Assembly (NCBI GenBank): GCA_025355115.1 | Contig: JANXLO010000091.1 | Coordinates: forward strand, 1-12,876 | DNA length: 12,876 bases | DNA from: Chthonomonadaceae bacterium | GTDB taxonomy: Bacteria; Armatimonadota; Chthonomonadetes; Chthonomonadales; Chthonomonadaceae | Direction: 5' to 3' | Shown: one piece after another, positions 1-8,600 of the stretch | How the letters are laid out: every line of letters starts with the position of its first letter | How positions within the stretch are numbered: the first letter of the stretch is position 1 | Translations under genes and position numbers: made by a program | Notes under the pieces: generated by a model | The model's input: only the letters and a program-made list of their open reading frames with translations | Database searches by the model: none | What the model was told of the DNA's origin: nothing

Positions 1-51
1 ATTCCCGTAAAGCCTCAGGTCGCTCCACCTGTAAAAGGTTCACCGAAATAG
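1..51 (+). CDS. possible C-terminal tail of an upstream gene (partial)
   Basis: Reading frame 1 is open from the window edge to a TAG at 49-51 and would encode a 16-residue tail, IPVKPQVAPPVKGSPK. It is proline-, valine- and lysine-rich and resembles the tail of the PPC protein encoded downstream, which ends VAPPPAKK. That resemblance is the only positive evidence. Frame 3 is also open from the edge; it ends in a TGA overlapping the next ATG as ATGA, but its translation is arginine-rich and looks non-coding. Either frame could be chance, because the stretch is very short. If frame 1 is real, about 103 bases separate this gene from the PPC gene. Confidence 0.25.
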   Translation: MPVKPQVAPPVKGSPK

Positions 52-85
52 TGCAGGTTGTTATGGCGACAATCTCAACCTATTC

Positions 86-97
86 GGAAGCGCTTCC
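86..97. promoter_or_regulatory. 12-base perfect palindrome, LacI-family operator-like
   Basis: GGAAGCGCTTCC is a perfect inverted repeat with a central CG, 57 bases before the ATG of the PPC protein gene. LacI/GalR-family repressors typically bind palindromes of this size centred on CG with flanking purine/pyrimidine arms, for example the sugar-responsive CebR/CelR-type sites. No regulator is encoded in the window, and no convincing -35/-10 pair was found in bases 52-154, so the operator role is inferred from the sequence pattern only. A second, weaker inverted repeat, AGGTTG (55-60) and CAACCT (76-81), lies just upstream. Confidence 0.35.
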
Positions 98-154
98 CGA
101 TGCTGCGCTATATCTATTCAATCGTCGAAGATTAGTTCGTAGGAGAGACCTGAC

Positions 155-2335
155 ATGAGAGTTCGCAACTCTTTCTGGGTGTGCATTGCGCTGATGCTGA
201 GTGCGGGGATACTCTGTGCTTTGAAGCCCGCGGGCGGGCAGACGGCGTTTCCCATGATCATATCAACCTTTCCGACGGGCGTCCAGCGCGGCAAGATTAC
301 AGATGTCGTGGTCACGGCTGGCGTGATGAACGGCGGCGGAGGCAATAATCTCTACGGGGCGTACAAGGCTATGTTTCAGGGCCCTGGGGTGAAGGCGGAG
401 GTGGTGCCGCCGGAGAAGGGATGGCCCGCTCGAGATCCGAAGACCCCGAATGCAGTGCCGAGCGTGCCGTCAGTCACGCTGCGCGTCACGGTCGCTGCAG
501 ATGCCCCACTTGGCGTGCGCGAGTTCCGTATGGCGACAGCGCATCATGGCAGCTCGACCGTCGGACTACTAGTTATAGGGGACGAGCCGGAAGTCAGCGA
601 GATTGAGCCGAACAACGACCCCGACCACGCCCAGGCTATCACCATTCCCTCGGTCGTCAACGGTCGCATTCAGGCGGCGGAAGATGTCGACTGCTTTAAG
701 TTCAAGGTCGAGGCGGGCCAGGAGGTGACCTTCGCCGTGCTATGCGCGCGCCTGGAGGACAAAATTCATGATCTCGCTCCGCACGCCGACCCTATGCTGA
801 CCCTGCGCGACACGGCCGGCCATGAGCTTGCCCGCAACGACGACTACTACCGCGCTGACCCGCTACTTCACTACCGCTTCGAGAAGGCTGGCGAATACAC
901 GATTATGCTCCGCGACGTCGGTTACCAGGGCAACGCCAACTGGGTCTACCGGCTGAACATCACGAGCAGGCCCTTCGTCACCTCAGTAGTACCCTGTGCC
1001 GTACGGCCCGGTCAGTCCAATGAGCTTCATGTGGCAGGCTTCGGACTCGGGGGCGCTACGACGGTGAACCTCGATGTGCCTCCCGGAACTCCTCCCGGCG
1101 AGTGGGGAGCGGCCCTGAAGCTGCCGAACGGAATCACGAATCGTCTGTCGCTAGTGGTAGTGGACGCTCCTCAGGCCGCTTTCATGCCGACTGCGCCTGT
1201 CGCCTCATCGGGTGGGACTAAGACGATCACTGCCTCGCTCACCTCAGCCCCAATAGCTGTGAAGGGCGCGCTATCCTTACCGGGCGGAGTGAACTCCTGG
1301 GTTAGGGAAGGGCAGATCGATCGCTACACATTCCATGCCGCCAAAGCAGGGCCGTGGGCCTTCGAAGTGACCGCGCGACGGCTGGATTCGGAGATGGACT
1401 CGGATATCAAAATTAGGGATGCGAAGGGCAATGTGCTGGCGGAAAACGACGACGCCATCGGGAAGGATTCACGGATCGAATGGACTGCGCCGGGAGCGGG
1501 TGACTTCACTGTCGAGATTCGTGATCTGGCCGGGCACGGCGGGCCGACCTACTTCTACAATCTTTCCGCGCTGCCCATACTACCCGACTTTCGCCTGAAG
1601 TGCGATGTGGACCGCGCGATGATCGCTCCCGGCAACCGCACCGCCTGGTTTGTCCTGGTCGAGCGCAAGGCCGGAGCCACCGCGGAGATAAAGATCGATG
1701 TGAAGGGCTTGCCGCCAGGAGTCACCGCGTCGGCTCTTACGATTCCGCCGGAGATGACGCAGGGACCGATCATCCTCTCCGCCGCGCCTGATGCGAAGAT
1801 AGACTTCGCCACCGTGGAGGTTGTGGGCACGGCGATGCTGCCTGGAGCAGACGGCAAGCCCGTCAGCGTCACGCGCACCGCCCATCCGCTGGAGGAGATC
1901 TATATGCCGGGAGGCGGGCGCGGGCAGATGGAAGTTGTGACTGCCGCGGTCGCCGTCTCAGAGCCGAACGACATTGAGGTTTCGACCAGCGCACAGCAGA
2001 TAACGCTGATGCCTGGCGGCACAGCGAAAATTGAGGTGACGATCAAGCGTCGAGCCGACTACACCAAGCCCGTCACTCTCGACCTGAAGATTAATCATCT
2101 GGGAGGGATCTTCACCAATCCCCTGCCCCCTGGCATCACCTGCGACGACGGAGTCACCATTCCTGAAGGGCAGAACAAGGGCACGATTACTCTGAAGGCG
2201 GCAGCAGACGCCCGCCCGATCCAGAACTATCCGCTCGCGGTTATGGCCAATGTCAGCGTCAACTTCGTGATGAAAGTCTGGTACGTCGCCCCTCTCGTCA
2301 CGCTTACAGTCGCTCCGCCGCCCGCGAAAAAGTAA
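155..2335 (+). CDS. exported protein with two PPC (pre-peptidase C-terminal) domains
   Basis: This is a 726-residue protein with an N-terminal signal peptide: a basic start (MRVRN) and a hydrophobic core to about residue 23. No clear lipobox is present, so it is probably secreted or surface-located. An Ig-like N-terminal region (about 35-145) is followed by a first PPC domain (about 148-270), opening with the hallmark EPNND at residue 151. A TIG-like linker (about 275-345) and a second PPC-like domain (about 370-475) follow. The C-terminal part has two similar beta-rich repeats (about 488-560 and 616-700), each with a PGG/PGN-T-A start, an LPPG(V/I)T core and an AA(P/A)DA(K/R) segment. No catalytic domain is visible, so a binding or structural role is likelier than an enzymatic one. 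The ATG at 155 is preceded by AGGAGA at 141-146. The 3' end faces the reductase gene across 24 bases without a T-run terminator. PPC architecture is confident; the exact role is unknown. Confidence 0.85.
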   Translation: MRVRNSFWVCIALMLSAGILCALKPAGGQTAFPMIISTFPTGVQRGKITDVVVTAGVMNGGGGNNLYGAYKAMFQGPGVKAEVVPPEKGWPARDPKTPNAVPSVPSVTLRVTVAADAPLGVREFRMATAHHGSSTVGLLVIGDEPEVSEIEPNNDPDHAQAITIPSVVNGRIQAAEDVDCFKFKVEAGQEVTFAVLCARLEDKIHDLAPHADPMLTLRDTAGHELARNDDYYRADPLLHYRFEKAGEYTIMLRDVGYQGNANWVYRLNITSRPFVTSVVPCAVRPGQSNELHVAGFGLGGATTVNLDVPPGTPPGEWGAALKLPNGITNRLSLVVVDAPQAAFMPTAPVASSGGTKTITASLTSAPIAVKGALSLPGGVNSWVREGQIDRYTFHAAKAGPWAFEVTARRLDSEMDSDIKIRDAKGNVLAENDDAIGKDSRIEWTAPGAGDFTVEIRDLAGHGGPTYFYNLSALPILPDFRLKCDVDRAMIAPGNRTAWFVLVERKAGATAEIKIDVKGLPPGVTASALTIPPEMTQGPIILSAAPDAKIDFATVEVVGTAMLPGADGKPVSVTRTAHPLEEIYMPGGGRGQMEVVTAAVAVSEPNDIEVSTSAQQITLMPGGTAKIEVTIKRRADYTKPVTLDLKINHLGGIFTNPLPPGITCDDGVTIPEGQNKGTITLKAAADARPIQNYPLAVMANVSVNFVMKVWYVAPLVTLTVAPPPAKK

Positions 2336-2359
2336 CCTGATCAGCGCGAGCGCGGCGCC

Positions 2360-3346
2360 CTATGAGAAACCGGCTACGTGGTGCGGCAGATACGGTGCCT
2401 CGAGAGCAGCGACCTCAGAGGGCGAGAGCTCGACATCGAGCGCGGCGACCGCATCCTCCAGGTGATGGGGCTTCGTCGCTCCGACGATAGGCGAGGTCAC
2501 CCCTGGTTTGGCGAGAAGCCAAGCCAGAGCGATCTGTGCTCGGGGGACTCCATGCGCCTGCGCGAGACCGCCGACCTGCTCAACAACTGCTTTGTCGACA
2601 TCCTCCATTTTATTATAGAGCGTCTTGCCGAAGACGTCCGTTTCAGCGCGCATTGTGTTGGATTCTGTCTCCCAAGGACGCGCGAGGCGGCCTCTGGCAA
2701 GCGGGCTCCAGGGAATCACACCCACGCCTTCCGATTGGCAGAGGCTCATCATCTCGCGCTCTTCCTCGCGGTAGAGCAGATTATAGTGATTCTGCATGGA
2801 GACAAAGCGGGTCCAGCCGTGGCGATCCGCGAGCATCAGGGCTTTGCAGAACTGCCAGGCGTACATGGAAGAGGCTCCGATGTAGCGCGCCTTACCTGCT
2901 TTGACGACATCATGGAGGGCTTCAAGTGTCTCTTCAATCGGAGTGGCAGAGTCCCATCGATGAATCTGATAGAGATCGACATAGTCCATCCCCAATCGTT
3001 TGAGGCTGGCATCGATCTCACTGAGGATCGCTTTTCGCGAAAGCCCGGCTCCGTTGACATCGGCGTGCATACGGCCATGCACCTTGGTCGCGATAACCAG
3101 TTCGTCACGTCTCCCAAAGTCCCGCACTGCCCTCCCGAGTATCTCTTCGCTCGTGCCATCTGAATAGACATTCGCCGTGTCGAAGAAATTGATCCCGAGT
3201 TCAATGGCGCGTGAGAGAAAGGGACGGCTCTGCTCCTCATCTATCGTCCAGAGGTGCGCTCCCCGATCCGCCAGACCATAGCTCATGCATCCCAGGCATA
3301 TACGGGAGACCTTCAGCCCTGTTTTGCCTAAATTCATATACTTCAT
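2360..3346 (-). CDS. yajO: aldo/keto reductase, YajO-like
   Basis: This 328-residue TIM-barrel oxidoreductase of the aldo/keto reductase superfamily is expected to use NADP(H) in the cytoplasm. The catalytic tetrad is visible: Asp56 and Tyr61 in FFDTANVYSDG, Lys88 in VIATKV, and His129 in LYQIHRWD. The C-terminal cofactor-binding segment reads SPIVGATKPHHLEDA. From memory the chain follows E. coli YajO nearly end to end, including LGCMSYG, ARYIGASS, SMQNHYNL and WSPLARGRL, so the full-length subfamily call is good. YajO has been linked to thiamine and deoxyxylulose-phosphate metabolism, but the true substrate here cannot be read from sequence. The ATG has a very strong Shine-Dalgarno, GGGAGGT, five bases upstream. 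It starts 37 bases after gltD and probably shares its transcript. No promoter is visible in that gap. Confidence 0.93.
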   Translation of the reverse strand: MKYMNLGKTGLKVSRICLGCMSYGLADRGAHLWTIDEEQSRPFLSRAIELGINFFDTANVYSDGTSEEILGRAVRDFGRRDELVIATKVHGRMHADVNGAGLSRKAILSEIDASLKRLGMDYVDLYQIHRWDSATPIEETLEALHDVVKAGKARYIGASSMYAWQFCKALMLADRHGWTRFVSMQNHYNLLYREEEREMMSLCQSEGVGVIPWSPLARGRLARPWETESNTMRAETDVFGKTLYNKMEDVDKAVVEQVGGLAQAHGVPRAQIALAWLLAKPGVTSPIVGATKPHHLEDAVAALDVELSPSEVAALEAPYLPHHVAGFS

Positions 3347-3383
3347 GATCGACCTCCCTTCGTGGCGAGTTCTTACTTTAGTG

Positions 3384-4850
<1,467 letters not shown>

Positions 4851-4895
4851 ATCTTTTCCTTGCCATTCGAGGCTGCCGGGCGCCCTGCTTGGGGC

Positions 4896-5603
4896 TCAGC
4901 TTTTTTTCTTCTTCACCGACTTTTTTGGAGCAGTCTTGGAAATCTTACTGCTCTTCGCTAATGCAGCCCTGACAATTTTGGGCTGGCATGCTTTGTGTCG
5001 GACTCGTCCTGAAAAGCGGTCTATGAGCGACAGCGACTTCCCGCATTCGATGCAAATAGCCTCCGCAATGCACTGCTCCCGATGCGCCGCCGACTGATTG
5101 CGGTTTGACTCCTCCTGACGCAATTTGCCCACGTATCTATCAAACCATGCCTCGAAAGCGGGATGACATGCCGGATGAAGATAGACGTAATGTTGCGTCA
5201 GTCCAGTCTTGTCGAGCAGGCCCTCGAGTGGGACCTCCTCCCACGCGCACGCCTGGGTGTCAATAGCCAGCTTGCAAACGAAGCATTGGGTGCATTGAGT
5301 ACAGGCTTCCCTGGGGTTCAGTCCTCTGCCATCCCGATGAAAAAAAGGGACTTTGGACAGCTCGGTGACGAAAAGCCGTAATGGCAACTGCGGCGCTGAA
5401 AGGGCAAAATCACGGAGGACTGTGACCACACCGCACGGGCAAATACCCTCGATAATTCTGCTCCGCGTCTCCCTACTTCCGCATCTCTCACAGACAATGC
5501 AAGGTTCCTTGCCTTCATCCATCATCTCTGGGTTCGCCTGCTCAAGATGCATATCACCTCCGCATGCGGAGCAAGCGAGAGTGCCGAGTTTGAACTGCTT
5601 CAT
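4896..5603 (-). CDS. cysteine-rich putative metal-binding protein with lysine-rich tail
   Basis: I do not recognise the family. The ATG at 5603 gives 235 residues with 17 cysteines. Visible groups are Cys11-x2-Cys14 with Cys35-x2-Cys38-x2-Cys41 (zinc-ribbon-like), Cys55-x-Cys57, Cys101/104/107/110 each spaced by two residues, then His143-x2-Cys146, and Cys184-x2-Cys187 with His203-x2-Cys206. The last two groups fit a C-x2-C...H-x2-C pattern typical of treble-clef or half-LIM zinc sites. The tail after residue 216 has nine lysines in 19 residues. There is no signal peptide or membrane segment, so it is probably cytoplasmic. It sits 23 bases after gltB and 45 before gltD, in the same operon. 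The Shine-Dalgarno before this ATG is weak; a TTG at 5630 overlapping the gltB stop is an alternative start. An ATG at 5720 in the same frame lies inside gltB and was not chosen. A ferredoxin-like role is possible but the cysteine spacing is not canonical. Confidence 0.8.
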   Translation of the reverse strand: MKQFKLGTLACSACGGDMHLEQANPEMMDEGKEPCIVCERCGSRETRSRIIEGICPCGVVTVLRDFALSAPQLPLRLFVTELSKVPFFHRDGRGLNPREACTQCTQCFVCKLAIDTQACAWEEVPLEGLLDKTGLTQHYVYLHPACHPAFEAWFDRYVGKLRQEESNRNQSAAHREQCIAEAICIECGKSLSLIDRFSGRVRHKACQPKIVRAALAKSSKISKTAPKKSVKKKKS

Positions 5604-5626
5604 GCTTGATATATCCAATTGCTGGA

Positions 5627-8600
5627 TCAAGCCGACGCTTTCTCCGCCTCCTGTGCGGCCTGTGCCCGTCGGAATTCCAGTGAGACGACCTTGACGAACT
5701 GCGGCAAGGCCTCCTCCCAATGCTGAAGGATTGCAGCAGCGCGGTCGCTCCGCGTGTGCCGCTGATGATTTTCTACAAGGGTTTTGAGAGCCTCTATGTC
5801 GCGGGCTTCCGTCACTCGCTCCAGCACGATCAGCCCGTGGTTATCGTTCAGCCGAAGCCGGAAATCGTCTTCGCGATCCCATATATAGGCGACGCCGCCG
5901 CTCATGCCCGCCGCGAAGTTGCGTCCGGTGCGTCCGAGAACTACAACCGTGCCGCCCGTCATATATTCGCAGCCGTGGTCTCCAGTTCCTTCTACAACTG
6001 CGTTCGCACCGCTATTTCGGACCGCGAAGCGCTCGCCGACAGTTCCGCGCAGATAGACCTCACCGCTCGTCGCGCCGTAGAGAATGGTGTTGCCTGCGAT
6101 TATGTTCTCCGCCGGGTCGAAAGGAGCTTGCTTCGGAGGGTAGAGGACGATGCGCCCTCCGGATAGGCCCTTGCCCACATAATCGTTGGCGTCACCTTCG
6201 ACCGTCAGCGTCACCCCACGCATGAGGAAGGCGCCGAGGGACTGTCCTGCAGACCCGTTGAAGTTGACGCGGATAGTGTCTTCAGGCAGACCTTCCGCTC
6301 CCCATTTTGCCGCGATCCGACCGGAAAGCATTGTCCCGACAGTGCGATTGCGGTTGTAGATCGGCATCTCGATTGAGACCGGTGTCGCGTCATCCAGAGC
6401 GGACTGCGCCAACTCGATGAGATGGAGGTCGATGGCGGTGTCCAGGCCATGATCCTGGCCGATGATGCAGCGATGCGCGACCTCCGGGGCGACCGACTGC
6501 ATTGTGAGCAGGGGCGATAGGTCAAGCCCGTCCGCCTTCCAGTGCGCCACCGCAACGGAGGAGTCCAGACGGTCCATGCGCCCCACCATTTCGTCCACAG
6601 TTCGGAAGCCGAGTTCCGCCATATGCTCGCGAACCTCCTCGGCGAGGAAGAAGAAGAACGCGACTACGTTCTCCGGTTGACCGGCGAATCGGGCTCTAAG
6701 CACAGGATCCTGAGTGGCGATGCCGACCGGACAGGTATTGAGGTGGCATACGCGCATCATGATGCAGCCCATGGCGACCAGCGGCGCGCTGGAGAAGCCG
6801 AACTCCTCGGCCCCAAGCAGCGCGGCGACAACGACATCGCGGCCAGTCTTCAGCTGCCCGTCTGTCTGCACACGAATTCGCCCGCGCAGATCGTTCTTAA
6901 CCAGCACCTGCTGCGTCTCGGCGAGCCCCATCTCCCAGGGGATGCCTGCGTGCTTTATTGAAGAGATCGGTGATGCGCCTGTCCCGCCGTCGTAGCCGCT
7001 GATGAGGACGTGATCGGCGTGAGCCTTCGCGACGCCTGCGGCGACCGTACCGACGCCTACCTCCGAGACCAGCTTGACGGAGATGCGCGCCTTCGGATTG
7101 ACGTTCTTCAGATCGAAGATCAGCTGCGCCAAATCCTCGATTGAGTAGATGTCGTGGTGAGGCGGCGGCGAAATGAGCGTCACTCCAGGCGTCGAGAGTC
7201 GAATGTCGGCGATGTAGCGATCCACCTTGTGGCCCGGCAACTCCCCACCCTCGCCCGGCTTCGCGCCCTGCGCCATCTTGATCTGAAGCTCGTCCGCGTT
7301 GACCAAATAGTGCGCGGTGACCCCGAAGCGAGCTGACGCGACCTGCTTAATGGCGCTGCGACGGCTGTCGCCGTTGGGCGCCGGTACATAGCGAACGGGG
7401 TCCTCCCCGCCCTCCCCAGTGTTGCTCTTCCCGCCGATGCGATTCATCGCGATGGCGAGCGTCTCATGGGCTTCCCGGCTGATCGAGCCTAGCGACATCG
7501 CCCCCGTCACGAACCGCTTCACGATCTCGCTCGCGGGCTCCACCTCATCGATGGGAACAGAAGTGCCGGGAACGAAGCGCAGCAGCCCGCGCAACGTGGA
7601 GAGATTCTCACTGACGTCATCCGCCGCTTTGGTGAACGTCTTGAAGGTCTTGTAGTCGTCGGCCCGCACCGCCTGCTGGAGCTTGGCGACGGTGTCGGGG
7701 TTATAGTGATGATGCTCACCAAACCGGCGCCACTGGTACTGCCCGCCCGGATCGAGATCGAGATTCTCCGGAATGTGCATCGGTGGATAGGCGAAGGCGT
7801 GACGTGCGACGGCCTCGCGCTCCAGCACCTCCAGCTTTACGCCGCCCAGCCGGGAGGGCGTTCCGGTGAAGTACCGCTCGACTAGCTCTTGATCCAGCCC
7901 GATCGCCTCAAAAATCTGCGCCCCCTTATAGCTCTGGAGTGTCGAGATTCCCATCTTGGCGAACGTCTTGATCATGCCCTTGTCTACCGCTTTGATGAAT
8001 TTATCGATGGCTTTTTCGGCGCTCAAATCGGCGGGCAGGATGTTCCGAGCCTTCATATCCTCGATCGTCTCATAGGCGAGGTAAGGGTTGATGGCGCTCG
8101 CCCCGTAGCCGACCAGCAGGCAGAAATGCTGCACCTCCCGCGCTTCGCCCGTCTCGATGATAAGACTCACCTGATTGCGAGTCCCTTGCCGAACGAGGTG
8201 ATGGTGCAGGGCGGAGGTGGCGAGCAGAGCCGGAATAGGCGATCTCTCCGCGCACACTCCTCTATCGGATAGGACGAAGAAGGTGACTCCCTCCTCGACG
8301 GCGCGATCGGCCGCCGCGAAGAGCGCATCGAGCGCCCTCTCCAGCCCGCTCTCCTCCCCGACTGTGAATAGCGTGGAGAGTGTGCGCGCGCGGAAGTCCG
8401 AGGAGCGTATGTGCCGAATCTGCTCGAGTTCTGTGTTGGTGAGGAGCGGGCGCTCCAGACGGATTTGGCAGGCGTGCTCCGGCCCCTCGGAGAGCAGGCT
8501 GCCCCCGCCCCCGATGTAGTCCACCAATGAAGTGACCAGCTCTTCCCGAATCGGATCGATGGGCGGATTGGTGACCTGCGCAAAGAGCTGTTTGAAATAA

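Noticed and set aside
2336..2359. Bidirectional terminator between the convergent PPC and reductase genes
   Set aside because: The 24 bases contain only small GC palindromes, such as GGCGCC, with no stable stem followed by a T-run on either strand.
2378..3163. 261-codon plus-strand open frame antisense to the aldo/keto reductase
   Set aside because: The minus-strand reductase has the complete catalytic tetrad and a strong ribosome binding site; the antisense translation matches nothing recognisable.
5604..5720. Upstream extension of the cysteine-rich gene to an ATG at 5720 inside gltB
   Set aside because: It would overlap gltB by 94 bases, and the extra 39 residues are a glycine/arginine/threonine-rich readout of the gltB end, typical of a shifted coding frame.
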